Source: Streptomyces chrestomyceticus JCM 4735
GTDB lineage: Bacteria > Actinomycetota > Actinomycetes > Streptomycetales > Streptomycetaceae
Reading direction: 5' to 3'
Assembly: GCF_003865135.1 (NCBI RefSeq)
Contig: NZ_BHZC01000001.1
Coordinates: 5,332,001 to 5,396,000, forward strand
DNA length: 64,000 nt
The notes under the pieces were generated by a model. The model did not search any database. It was given only the letters and a program-made list of their open reading frames with translations, and was not told the DNA's origin. Positions 45,042 through 53,194 of the stretch are shown here, one piece after another. Position 1 is the first letter of the stretch. Each line of letters starts with the position of its first letter. A program made the position numbers and the translations under genes.

Positions 45042-45830
45042 TCAGCGGACCCGGAAGTCCCGGGAACGGGCCGCGAACAGCTCCGCCTGCTCCTCCGGCG
45101 GCAGACTGCCCAGCGCGATGAGCTGCGGGGCGTGCGCCACGGCCTGCGCCCGCGCGGCCTCCCGCGACGCCCACAGGGCCCGTACGGTGCCCTGCACCGC
45201 CCTGGTCGGCTGGGCGGCGAGCACGGCGGCGGCACGCCGGGCCGCGGCCACCGCGCCGCCCGGCGGCGTCAGCTCCGACACCAGGCCCGTCGCATAGGCG
45301 CGACGGGCGCCGAGCCGCTCCGCCGTGCCCATCAGGGACAGCCGCGCGATCTCGCCGTACGGCATCCGCTGCGCCATGAAGACCGACTCGTACGCGCTGA
45401 CCATCCCGTACGTCGTGTGCGGGTCGAAGAACGTGGCCTCCTCGGAGGCGACCAGGAACTCGCACTCGCCCAGCAGGTAGAACGCCCCGCCGCAGGCCAT
45501 CCCCTCGACGGCCGCGACGACCGGCTTCCACAGGTCGTTCGCCTTCGGGCCGATGCCGAGCAGCGGGTCGTCGGCCGAGAACGGGGACGACGGCTGCGGG
45601 ACGTCCGCCGAACGGTCGATGCCGGTGCAGAACGCCGCCCGCCCGGCGCCGGTCAGGACGACGGCCCGTACGGCGTCGTCGGAACGGAACCGGCGCCAGA
45701 CGGCCGCGAGCGCGCCCGCCGTCGCCAGATCCACGGCGTTGTGGCGCTCGGGCCGGTCCAGCGTGACCAGGGCGACGCCGTCGGGTCCCGTCTCCACCCG
45801 TACGGACGGCTGCCCGTCCGGCGCCGTCAC
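45042..45830 (-). CDS. Enoyl-CoA hydratase/isomerase family protein
   Basis: 262 residues from the GTG at 45830, which overlaps the stop of the DUF35 gene. Crotonase fold: VALVTLDRPERHNAVDLATA, the oxyanion segment GAGRAAFCTGIDRS, and AAVEGMACGGAFYLLGECEFLVA. The usual catalytic Glu pair is not clear, so the reaction could be hydration, isomerisation or C-C hydrolysis. It is the third gene of the operon thiolase-DUF35-hydratase, which suggests that it acts immediately before or after the aldol step. Confidence 0.82.
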   Translation of the reverse strand: MTAPDGQPSVRVETGPDGVALVTLDRPERHNAVDLATAGALAAVWRRFRSDDAVRAVVLTGAGRAAFCTGIDRSADVPQPSSPFSADDPLLGIGPKANDLWKPVVAAVEGMACGGAFYLLGECEFLVASEEATFFDPHTTYGMVSAYESVFMAQRMPYGEIARLSLMGTAERLGARRAYATGLVSELTPPGGAVAAARRAAAVLAAQPTRAVQGTVRALWASREAARAQAVAHAPQLIALGSLPPEEQAELFAARSRDFRVR

Positions 45831-46309
45831 GGCCGCTCCAGCAGCCAGCGCGGCACGGTGACGCCCGGCGCCTGCTCGTGGAACGCCACCTTCACCGCGG
45901 CGCCGATCCGGACCCGGCCCGGATCGACGGAGTTCAGCGCGGCGTCGGGGGCCGCGACCAGGTTGCCGGCCAGGCGGATGCGCGGGGCGTCGGCCAGCTC
46001 CACCACGACGACGGTGTACGGGGCCTGTGCGGCGTAGGCGGGCAGCAGCGGCGGGTGCGGCACGACGTACGACCAGACGCGGCCCCGGCCGGACATCCGC
46101 CGCCAGCGGTGGTCGAAGGACTGGCAGTGCGGGCAGCACGGGCGGGGCGGGAAGCGCAGCTCGCCGCAGGCGGCGCAGGACTGGACGCGGAGTTCGTGGC
46201 GGGCGGCGTACGCCCAGAAGGGGGCGCCGTCGTCGTCGGGGACGGGCAGGAGCAGCCGCTCGTCCGGCCCGTTGTCAGTGGCCGGCATCATGCTGGTGGA
46301 CATGAGCAC
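45827..46309 (-). CDS. DUF35 OB-fold protein with zinc ribbon
   Basis: 160 residues; GTG at 46309 or ATG at 46303, both served by GAGGAG. The zinc ribbon is CAACGELRFPPRPCCPHC (CxxC and CxxC pairs), followed by an OB-fold (GRVWSYVVPHPPLLPAY, IRIGAAVKVAFHE). It lies between the thiolase-like gene and the hydratase gene with overlapping ends. In the Ltp2/ChsH2 system a DUF35 domain must bind the thiolase-like protein for retro-aldol cleavage. The same complex is likely here. Confidence 0.85.
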   Translation of the reverse strand: MLMSTSMMPATDNGPDERLLLPVPDDDGAPFWAYAARHELRVQSCAACGELRFPPRPCCPHCQSFDHRWRRMSGRGRVWSYVVPHPPLLPAYAAQAPYTVVVVELADAPRIRLAGNLVAAPDAALNSVDPGRVRIGAAVKVAFHEQAPGVTVPRWLLERP

Positions 46310-47461
46310 TCAACTCCTCAGCAGCAGAGCCGATGTGGGGACCCCCTCACCGGCCGTGACCAGGCAGGTGGCGGCGTCCGGGACCTGGGCGGTGCTGGTG
46401 CCGCGCAGTTGCCGGACGCCTTCGGTGATGAGGTTGAAACCGTGCACGTACGCCTCGCTCAGCCCGCCGCCCGAGGTGTTCAGCGGCAGCCGGCCGCCGG
46501 TCTCCAGGGCACCGCCCTCGGTGAAGGCCGCGCCCTCGCCGCGTCCGCAGAAGCCGTAGCCCTCCAGGGAGAGGGGGATCAGCGGGGTGAACGCGTCGTA
46601 GATCTGCGCCACATCGACGTCCTCGGGGCCGAAGTCGGCCTGTTTCCACAGTTGCCGGGCCGCGGTCCAGGCCGGCCCGGTGAGCGGGTCGTCGGTCCAG
46701 TAGTTGACCATGCCGTGGTGCTGGGCGGGCAGGCCCTGCGCTACGGAGTGCACATACACCGGGCGGTGGCGCAGGTCGCGGGCACGTTCGGCGGCGACGA
46801 CCACACACGCCAGCGCGCCGTCGGTCTCCAGGCAGTTGTCGAAGAGGCAGAGCGGCTCGCTGATCCAGCGGGAGGTCATGTACATCTCGCGGGTCAGCGG
46901 CCGGTCGTACATGATCGCGGCCGGGTTCTGGTTGGCGCGGTTGCGGCAGGCGAGCGCGACGTTGAAGAAGTGGTCCCGGGTCGCGCCGTACTCGTGCATG
47001 TAGCGCCGGGCGAGGATGCCGATCTCGTCGGCGGGCCGCAGCAGACCGAAGGGGCGGGTCCATTGGGCCGGAGTGGGCAGTTGGACAGCGGTGTTCCGCC
47101 ACGGGCGGGGCCCCGAACCGCGCTTGCGCGAGCGCCAGGCGACACCCACGCTCGCCTGGCCGGTGGCGATGGCCGCCGCCAGGTGCGCGACGGTCGCGCA
47201 CGAACCGCCGCCGCCGTAACCGGCCTTGGCGAAGAAGGTCACGTCACCGGCGCCGATCGCCTTGGCGACCTCCACCTCGTCGGTCTCCTCCATGGTGTAC
47301 GAGGCGAACGCGTCCACCTCGGACGGCGCGATCCCCGCGTCGTCCAGCGCCGCGACGATCGCCCGGCACGCCAGCGCGCGTTCGGACTCCGGCAGCCGCT
47401 TGGCGAACGCCGTCCGGCCGGTCCCGGCTATCACCGCAGCGTCCTTGAGGGTCGCCCCCAT
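46310..47461 (-). CDS. Thiolase-like lipid-transfer protein (aldolase branch)
   Basis: 383 residues from the ATG at 47461, preceded by GGAGGTGGCG; a longer upstream frame runs into the divergent promoter. Motifs: KDAAVIAGTGRTAFAKRLPE, the central GYGGGGSCATVAHLAAAIATG, RNRANQNPAAIMYDRPLT and the C-terminal IYDAFTPLIPLSLEGYGFCGRGEGAAF plus LNTSGGGLSEAYVHG. This is the Ltp branch of thiolases, where Tyr-containing C-terminal motifs rather than the nucleophilic Cys support retro-aldol cleavage. The operon continues with DUF35 and hydratase genes. Confidence 0.85.
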   Translation of the reverse strand: MGATLKDAAVIAGTGRTAFAKRLPESERALACRAIVAALDDAGIAPSEVDAFASYTMEETDEVEVAKAIGAGDVTFFAKAGYGGGGSCATVAHLAAAIATGQASVGVAWRSRKRGSGPRPWRNTAVQLPTPAQWTRPFGLLRPADEIGILARRYMHEYGATRDHFFNVALACRNRANQNPAAIMYDRPLTREMYMTSRWISEPLCLFDNCLETDGALACVVVAAERARDLRHRPVYVHSVAQGLPAQHHGMVNYWTDDPLTGPAWTAARQLWKQADFGPEDVDVAQIYDAFTPLIPLSLEGYGFCGRGEGAAFTEGGALETGGRLPLNTSGGGLSEAYVHGFNLITEGVRQLRGTSTAQVPDAATCLVTAGEGVPTSALLLRS

Positions 47462-47515
47462 CGCCACCTCCGTGGTCGGCCGTCCGTGCTGACAGCCGAG
47501 GAGGCTACCGCTAAC

Positions 47516-47530
47516 CTGACGGGTAGTCAG
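47516..47530. promoter_or_regulatory. Palindromic operator, one mismatch
   Basis: CTGACGGGTAGTCAG between the divergent thiolase operon and the FadD3-like gene. Confidence 0.65.
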
Positions 47531-47552
47531 CTCTTTCGCGGGAGGTTGTGCG

Positions 47553-49211
47553 ATGCGCGGTGACCTGGACGAGCCCGGCACCACCGACCCCCGCGCCGAC
47601 CTGGAGCACGGCACCGTCCCCCGGCTGGTACGGGCCGCGGCCGAGCGGTACGGCCCGGCCGAGGCGGTCGCCGAAGGCCGCCACCGCCTGAGCTGGGCGC
47701 AACTGGGGGAGCGGGTCGAACGGGCCGCCGCGGCCTGCATCGCCGCAGGTGTCGAGCCCGGCGACCGGGTGGCCGTGTGGGCCCCCAACACCACCGAATG
47801 GATCACCGCGGCGCTCGGCGCGGTGACGGCGGGCGCCGTCCTGGTGCCGGTCAACACCCGTTTCAAGGGCGCCGAGGCGGCCCACGTCCTGCGCCGCACC
47901 CGCGCCCGCCTGCTCTTCGTCACCGGCACGTTCCTCGGCACGTCCTACGTGGCCTCGCTGCGCCGCGCCGCCCGGGAAGGCACCGGCCGCGGCCCGCTCC
48001 CCGGCCTGCCGGACCTGGAGCGGGCCGTCGTCCTCTCGGGGGACGCCCCGGACTCCTTCCGCACCTGGCGGGACTTCCTGGCGGCGGGCGAGGCGGTACC
48101 GGCCGCCGCGGTGCGCGTACGGGCCGACGCCGTCCGCCCCGAGGACCCCTCGGACATCATCTTCACCTCCGGCACCACCGGCCTCCCCAAGGGCGCCGTC
48201 ATCACCCACGCCCAGACCCTGCGCGCGTACGGCGTCTGGAGCGAACTCGCCGGCCTCGCACCCGGCGACCGCTACCTGATCGTCAACCCGTTCTTCCACA
48301 CCTTCGGCTACAAGGCCGGCATCATCGCCTGCCTGCTGCGCGGCGCGACGATGATCCCCCAGCCGGTCTTCGGCGTCCCCACCGCACTGGCCCACATCGC
48401 CGCCGAACGCGTCACGGTCCTGCCCGGCCCGCCCAGCCTCCACCAGCAGCTCCTGGACCACCCCGACCGCGCCCGGTACGACCTCGGCTCGCTGCGCCTG
48501 GTCGTCACCGGCGCCGCCGTCGTACCGCTGGAACTGGTCGAACGGCTCCGCGGCGAGCTGGGCGTCCGCACCGTACTGACCGCCTACGGCCTCTCCGAAT
48601 GCTCCGGCATCGCCACGATGTGCCGCCGCGACGACCCGCCCGCCACCGTCGCCGCCACGTCCGGGCGCGCCGTACCCGGCACGGAGATACGGATCGCCGC
48701 CGCCGACGGCCGCACGGCGGCGGAGCCGGGGACACCGGGCGAGGTGCAGGTCCGCGGCTACCACGTGATGACCGGCTACTACGAGGACCCGCCGGCCACC
48801 GCCGACGCGCTGACCCCGGACGGCTGGCTGCGCACCGGCGACATCGGAGTCCTGGACGCCGACGGCAACCTGCGCATCACCGACCGCCTCAAGGACATGT
48901 TCATCGTCGGCGGCTTCAACGCCTACCCCGCCGAGATCGAGCGGCTGCTAGCCCGCCACCCGGACGTCGCCGAGGTCGCCGTCGTCGGCATCCCCGACCC
49001 CCGGCTCGGCGAGGTCGGCAAGGCGTACACGGTCCGCCGCCCGCGCTCCACGCTCACCGCGGCGGAACTGATCGCCTGGGCGCGCCGGGAGATGGCCAAC
49101 TACAAGGTGCCCCGGGAGGTCGCCTTCGTGACGGCGCTGCCGCGCAATGCGAGCGGGAAGGTGGTCAAGGGGGAGCTGCGCGGGGCGGCCGTCCTTCCGG
49201 CGCGTCCGTAG
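47553..49211 (+). CDS. Acyl-CoA synthetase, FadD3-like
   Basis: 552 residues from the ATG at 47553, with GGGAGGTTG upstream. ANL-superfamily motifs: the phosphate loop FTSGTTGLPKGAVITH, VLTAYGLSECSG, the adenine-binding GWLRTGDIGVLDADGNLRITDR and the C-terminal Lys loop PRNASGKVVKGEL. The opening segment (GVEPGDRVAVWAPNTTEWITAALGAVTAGAVLVPVN) resembles mycobacterial FadD3, which activates a steroid ring-degradation product (HIP). Activation of a related cyclic acid is plausible but not proven. Confidence 0.85.
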   Translation: MRGDLDEPGTTDPRADLEHGTVPRLVRAAAERYGPAEAVAEGRHRLSWAQLGERVERAAAACIAAGVEPGDRVAVWAPNTTEWITAALGAVTAGAVLVPVNTRFKGAEAAHVLRRTRARLLFVTGTFLGTSYVASLRRAAREGTGRGPLPGLPDLERAVVLSGDAPDSFRTWRDFLAAGEAVPAAAVRVRADAVRPEDPSDIIFTSGTTGLPKGAVITHAQTLRAYGVWSELAGLAPGDRYLIVNPFFHTFGYKAGIIACLLRGATMIPQPVFGVPTALAHIAAERVTVLPGPPSLHQQLLDHPDRARYDLGSLRLVVTGAAVVPLELVERLRGELGVRTVLTAYGLSECSGIATMCRRDDPPATVAATSGRAVPGTEIRIAAADGRTAAEPGTPGEVQVRGYHVMTGYYEDPPATADALTPDGWLRTGDIGVLDADGNLRITDRLKDMFIVGGFNAYPAEIERLLARHPDVAEVAVVGIPDPRLGEVGKAYTVRRPRSTLTAAELIAWARREMANYKVPREVAFVTALPRNASGKVVKGELRGAAVLPARP

Positions 49212-49353
49212 CGGACAACCGCAGGTGAGGCGGCAGCGTGGGCGGGGCGGACGCCACCCGTCGATTACCGGCGTGTTAGCAGGCTGTTAGCCGCCCCCGG
49301 CACCGTTGGGTACGTACCGACGCACCCGACGCACCCGTTCCTGGGGGACCCGC

Positions 49354-50043
49354 ATGCCCAGCCTGACCACCACCGCCTTCCGCCGCGCCCGCCGGCTCGC
49401 CGCCGCCTCGATCGTCGCCGTCGCGGCGTTCTCGCTCACCGCGTGCAACAGCTCCGCCGGCGGCCCGGGACCGGCCAAGAGCGCGGCGGTGGATGCTCCC
49501 GAGGGCGGGTCGACCGGCGGCTCGTCCGGCGGCTCGACCGGCGGCTCGGGCGGCGACGCGGGCTCCTCGGGCGGCGACGCGGGCTCCTCGGGCGGCGACG
49601 CGGGCTCCGCGGACACCGGCGGCTCGGGATCGCAGTCCTCCGGCGGCTCGACCGGCGGATCGGGCTCCACCGGGTCCGGCACGGGCAAGGGCACGGGCAC
49701 CGGTACGGGCACGGGAGCCGGTACAGGCACCGGCACCGGCCGCAAGGGCGTCGACGCCACCCTGGTCGGCACCCTCAAGTACCTCGCCCCGGGCAAGCTC
49801 ACCGTGACCCCGGAGTCCGGTACGGAGCAGGCGTTCTTCGTCGCCGAGGACACCAAGGTCCTCGGGGCCGCGACCCTCTGCGGCGGCCCCGGCGGGCAGG
49901 TCACCATCACGAAGGACAGCTACGGCACCACCCCCTGCACCACGGACCAGCTCGACGAGGCCGCCAAGAAGAACACGGTCAAGGTCCGCGCCACGATCCA
50001 CCGGGGCATCGCCACCAAGGTGGAGGAGCGCTACCACCCGTAA
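49354..50043 (+). CDS. Gly/Ser/Thr-rich lipoprotein
   Basis: 229 residues from the ATG at 49354. The signal peptide ends in the lipobox AFSLTAC. About 100 residues of Gly/Ser/Thr repeats follow, including three copies of GGDAGSS (49549-49611) and a Gly-Thr run. The folded C-terminal part (about residues 130-229) has VDATLVGTLKYLAPGKLTVTP, AFFVAEDTKVLGAATLCGG and TVKVRATIHRGIATKVEERYH. It resembles short Streptomyces lipoproteins of unknown function. Confidence 0.7.
   Translation: MPSLTTTAFRRARRLAAASIVAVAAFSLTACNSSAGGPGPAKSAAVDAPEGGSTGGSSGGSTGGSGGDAGSSGGDAGSSGGDAGSADTGGSGSQSSGGSTGGSGSTGSGTGKGTGTGTGTGAGTGTGTGRKGVDATLVGTLKYLAPGKLTVTPESGTEQAFFVAEDTKVLGAATLCGGPGGQVTITKDSYGTTPCTTDQLDEAAKKNTVKVRATIHRGIATKVEERYHP
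49549..49611. repeat. Three near-identical 21-base tandem copies
   Basis: They encode GGDAGSS twice and GGDAGSA once inside the lipoprotein linker. The count may vary between strains. Confidence 0.6.
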
Positions 50044-50061
50044 ACCACTTTCCCGCCCCCG

Positions 50062-50094
50062 GCGCAGCCCCCGGCCCCCGACCGGGGGCTGCGC
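50062..50094. terminator. Strong hairpin after the lipoprotein gene
   Basis: GCGCAGCCCCCGG and CCGGGGGCTGCGC form a perfect 13-base-pair stem with a 7-base loop. Confidence 0.7.
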
Positions 50095-50171
50095 GCATCC
50101 GTCACGGGCCCCGGCTCGGCGTTGTCCCGATCCGGTGTTGTGAAGCGGCGCTCGCGTGGAAGGCGTGCAGT

Positions 50172-50390
50172 ATGAGCACTCCGTATCCCGACGGCCCCGA
50201 ACCCGGCGGCCCCGTAACCGACCCGCCCGACCCGCCCGGCCCACACCCGGGCCACGAGCCTCAGCCGGGGCGCGACCCGAGCCCGCCCCCGCCCGGACCG
50301 AGCGACCCCATGGGCCCGGACCCGATCCCGCGGCCGTCCGACCCGGACACGGCCCCCGAGCCCACGCCGCAGCCCGGCCCCCTCGCCTGA
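50172..50390 (+). CDS. Small Pro-rich protein
   Basis: 72 residues; ATG with GGAAGG eight bases upstream. More than a third of the residues are Pro, with Asp, Gly and His, and there are no hydrophobic segments (MSTPYPDGPEPGGPV at the start). It is probably intrinsically disordered. The clear ribosome site supports it as real, but biased codons make the call uncertain. Confidence 0.5.
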   Translation: MSTPYPDGPEPGGPVTDPPDPPGPHPGHEPQPGRDPSPPPPGPSDPMGPDPIPRPSDPDTAPEPTPQPGPLA

Positions 50391-50403
50391 CCGTTCCCGG
50401 CCC

Positions 50404-51981
50404 TCACCGTGCCCCGAACCGCTCCCGCAGGGCCCCCTTGAGCACCTTGTTCAAGGGGCCGCCCCGCGGCAGCGCGTCCAGGATCTCCAACTGCTCCGGC
50501 AGCTTCTGCGGCATCAGCCCCGCCCGCCGCAGATGAGCGGTGAGCGCCCCGAGCGTCAAACCCGCCACCTCAGGCTGCGCGAGAGTCACCACCGCGCACA
50601 CCCGCTCCCCCCGCTCCCGGTCCGGCAGGCCGATCACCGCCACCTCGCCCACCGCCGGGTGCGTACGGATCAGCTCCTCGACCTCCTGGGCGGAGATGTT
50701 CTCGCCCTTCCTGATGACGATGTCCTTGAGCCGCCCGGTGATCACGAGGTGCCCGTCCGTACGCAGCAATCCCAGGTCTCCGGTGCGGAACCAGCCGTCC
50801 GCGTCGAACGCCCCGGCCGTCAGCGCCGGATCGGTGTAGCCGCGGCAGACCATCGGCCCGCGTACCGTGATCTCGCCCGCCTCGCCGGGCCGCGCCTCAC
50901 CGCCGTCCGGCCGGGCGATCCGGACGCGGGCCCCGGTCACCGGCTTGCCCACGGTGTGCGCCAACTGCTCGTCGCTGTCGTACGGCGTGCCCATCGCGAT
51001 CATGGAGCACTCCGTCATCCCGTACCCGTGCACCACCGCGCACTCCAGCTCCCGGCCCGCCGCGTGGTACAGCTCCGGCGGCAGCGGCGCCCCGCCGCCG
51101 GACAGCAGCCGCAGCGTGGGGACGAGCGGGACCGCGGGACCCGGCCCGGCATGCGCCCGGCGCCGGCGGGCCTCGCCGAGGAACGCCTGGTAGAAGGCCG
51201 TGCTGCCGCCCGCCATGGTGACTCCGTGCCGCCGGTACGCCTCGACCGCCGCCGCCGGTTCGAACGTGTCCAGCACGACGGCCGGGAAGCCGCCGAGCAG
51301 CATCGCGATCACGTAGTCGGGCCCGGCGATGTGCGCGTACGGGAAGGCGATCGAGCCGGTGTCCGCGTCGGTCGTGCCCAGCGCGGTGGCCAGCCCGATG
51401 CCGCCCGCGAGGAGCGAGCCGTCGGTGTGCTCGACCCCCTTGGGGGCGGCGGTCGTGCCGGAGGTGTAGTAGATCCACGTCGGGGTGCTGTCCGGCCGTA
51501 CGAAGTCCGGCAGCGCGTCCCCGGAGCCGGGCGCGGCTTCCGGCAGCCCGTCGGCGACGGAGAGCACCCGCACACCGGCGGGCGCCGCCTTCCGCGCCGT
51601 GCCCGCGTAGTCGTGGCCGCGCCACTCGCCCGGCACGATCGCGTACGCTGCGCCCGACTGCCGCAGCGCGAAGCCGACTTCACGCTCCCGGTGCAGGTGC
51701 AGGACGGGTATCTGTACGGCGCCGAGCCGGGCCAGCGCGAGGGACACCGCGACGGTCAGGGGCCAGGTGGGCAACTGCCACAGGACGCGCGTACCGGCCC
51801 CGATCCCCAGCCCGTGGAACCCGGCCGCCAGCCGCAGCGCCCGGTCCCGTACCTCCCCGAAGGTGACGGCCTGCCCGGAGCCGCCGGTGGTCTCGTCGAA
51901 GAACATCGGCTGCCGCGGGGACAGCTCCGCCCGGTACTCCATCAGTTCCCACAGCGACCGCACACGATCGGGCTCGAACAC
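50404..51981 (-). CDS. AMP-forming acyl-CoA synthetase/ligase
   Basis: 525 residues. ANL motifs: IYYTSGTTAAPKGVEHTDG, VVHGYGMTECSMIAMG, GWFRTGDLGLLRTDGHLVITGRLKDIVIRKGENIS and a C-terminal LPRGGPLNKVLKGAL with the acyl-adenylating Lys. It resembles cyclohexanecarboxylate or medium-chain acyl-CoA ligases. It is divergent from the PNPOx-fold gene across the operator at 52031, so it belongs to the operator-marked set. This is the second AMP-forming ligase in the window. Confidence 0.85.
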   Translation of the reverse strand: MFEPDRVRSLWELMEYRAELSPRQPMFFDETTGGSGQAVTFGEVRDRALRLAAGFHGLGIGAGTRVLWQLPTWPLTVAVSLALARLGAVQIPVLHLHREREVGFALRQSGAAYAIVPGEWRGHDYAGTARKAAPAGVRVLSVADGLPEAAPGSGDALPDFVRPDSTPTWIYYTSGTTAAPKGVEHTDGSLLAGGIGLATALGTTDADTGSIAFPYAHIAGPDYVIAMLLGGFPAVVLDTFEPAAAVEAYRRHGVTMAGGSTAFYQAFLGEARRRRAHAGPGPAVPLVPTLRLLSGGGAPLPPELYHAAGRELECAVVHGYGMTECSMIAMGTPYDSDEQLAHTVGKPVTGARVRIARPDGGEARPGEAGEITVRGPMVCRGYTDPALTAGAFDADGWFRTGDLGLLRTDGHLVITGRLKDIVIRKGENISAQEVEELIRTHPAVGEVAVIGLPDRERGERVCAVVTLAQPEVAGLTLGALTAHLRRAGLMPQKLPEQLEILDALPRGGPLNKVLKGALRERFGAR

Positions 51982-52030
51982 GTCGCCTCCTAGGGGAGCG
52001 GGGGCGCGACGGTAGCAGAAGTCAGCAGAT

Positions 52031-52045
52031 ATGACGAGACGTCAG
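52031..52045. promoter_or_regulatory. Palindromic operator, one mismatch
   Basis: ATGACGAGACGTCAG between the divergent ligase and PNPOx-fold genes. Confidence 0.6.
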
Positions 52046-52129
52046 TTCGGGGGAGGTGCGGAACATCCGCACGGGCGACGGCGTTGGGGGCTGGTGACCT
52101 GGTCCACCCGCGTACATGAGGAGACGGCC

Positions 52130-52561
52130 ATGCCGTTGAGTACGGAAGAGCGCGAGGCTTTCCTGGCCGAGCCGCACATCGGCGCCCTGTCGGTGGCGTC
52201 GGGCGCGGCGGACCGCGCCCCGCTGACCGTGCCGATCTGGTACGGCTACGAGCCGGGCGGCGATCTGTGGATCACCACCGAGCGGGACTCGCGCAAGTAC
52301 CGGCTGATCGCGGCGGCGGGCCGGTTCTCCCTGATGGTGGACCGGGTCGAGCCGACGGTCCGCTATGTGTCGGTCGAGGGCGAGGTCGTCTCGGCCGAGC
52401 CGTCGACGGACGAGGAGCTGCACGCGATCGCCGAGCGCTACCTCGCTCCGGAGGCCGCGGCGGCGTACTTCGAGAAGGTGCTGCCCACGTTCGGCCCGTC
52501 GGTGACCGTCCGGCTGCGGCCGCGGCGGTGGCTGTCGGCGGACATGGGGGCGCTCGTCTAG
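52130..52561 (+). CDS. PNPOx-like split-barrel protein (flavin/F420-dependent reductase family)
   Basis: 143 residues from the ATG at 52130, with AGGAGACGG upstream. Split-barrel signature: LSTEEREAFLAEPHIGALSVAS, PLTVPIWYGYEPGGDLWITTERDSRKYRLI and a C-terminal VTVRLRPRRWLSADMG. Members of this group bind FMN, F420 or heme; the Lys/Arg-rich loop after TTERDSRK fits F420 or FMN. Control by the shared operator suggests a reductase role in the pathway. Confidence 0.75.
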   Translation: MPLSTEEREAFLAEPHIGALSVASGAADRAPLTVPIWYGYEPGGDLWITTERDSRKYRLIAAAGRFSLMVDRVEPTVRYVSVEGEVVSAEPSTDEELHAIAERYLAPEAAAAYFEKVLPTFGPSVTVRLRPRRWLSADMGALV

Positions 52562-52567
52562 ACCGTA

Positions 52568-52594
52568 GGGGCCGGCCTCACCCGGTCCGGCCCC
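52568..52594. terminator. Hairpin between convergent genes
   Basis: GGGGCCGG and CCGGCCCC pair across an 11-base loop, seven bases after the PNPOx-fold gene stop. Confidence 0.5.
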
Positions 52595-52634
52595 CGTCGG
52601 TCGTACGTCCTCCGGCCCGTGACGGGCCGACGGG

Positions 52635-52856
52635 TTACGGGCGGTGGTTGTCCAGCGGGGCCACGGTGTCCGCGTCCGGGCGGTGGTTGTCGGGCGCGAC
52701 GGAACGGTCGGCGGATATCGGCCGGTGGTTGTCGCCCGCGATGGAAGAGCTGACAGGCGTCGGCCGGTGGTTGTCGGCCAGGGCGGGGACCGCCGCCGCG
52801 CCCGTTACGGCAGTGGCGAAAGCAAGAGTGACAAGGGTGCGCTTGATACAACTCAT
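52635..52856 (-). CDS. Secreted small protein with four DNHRP repeats
   Basis: 73 residues from the ATG at 52856, preceded by GGAGGAGCTGTC. A signal peptide (KRTLVTLAFATAVTGAAAVPALA) ends exactly before the first DNHRP. The mature 46-residue chain contains DNHRP four times, spaced 11-14 residues apart, and ends in DNHRP. No Cys occurs in the mature part. The motif matches the DSHRP repeats of the next gene on the same strand, so this looks like an exported relative of that AfsS-like protein. No known function was recognised. Confidence 0.7.
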   Translation of the reverse strand: MSCIKRTLVTLAFATAVTGAAAVPALADNHRPTPVSSSIAGDNHRPISADRSVAPDNHRPDADTVAPLDNHRP

Positions 52857-52979
52857 GACAGCTCCTCCGTGGGGGAATCCCATATGAGTGACGCTAGCTT
52901 GTGGTGAGGCGTGTGTTCGATCCCCCTGGCCGGAAACGGCCGTGCGGCGGGGGAGAAAGCGTGTGACTGCGGGTATGCC

Positions 52980-53033
52980 GCGGGGACCGGCTTCGATGGC
53001 TCCCCCCTGAGTGCCATCGAAACCGGCCCCCGC
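52980..53033. terminator. Long hairpin downstream of the AfsS-like gene
   Basis: A 21-base stem with three mismatches (arms 52980-53000 and 53013-53033) and a 12-base loop. It lies between the AfsS-like gene and the DNHRP gene on the minus strand, so the two are probably transcribed separately. Confidence 0.6.
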
Positions 53034-53105
53034 GATCCCCCGGATCCCCCCGGATCCCCCGATCCCCGGATTCGGCCGTCCCCCCGGATCCCCCGATCCC
53101 CCGGA
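53033..53105. repeat. GATCCCCC low-complexity repeat
   Basis: About seven imperfect units of GATCCCCC(C)G in tandem, including GGATCC sites. Likely non-coding. Confidence 0.5.
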
Positions 53106-53194
53106 CTGCCGAAACCGCAGTGGGTCTGGTGTGGAATTGCCCGCCGTACGGGCGGGGTGTCGTTTCCCCCGTCACCCGCCCGTACGGCGTCGCG

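Larger units (their letters stand above)
52857..53194. other. Intergenic region with a large hairpin and GATCCCCC repeats
   Basis: 338 bases between the two HRP-repeat genes. It contains the hairpin at 52980-53033 and a run of GATCCCCC-like units at about 53033-53105. No gene seen. Confidence 0.6.
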
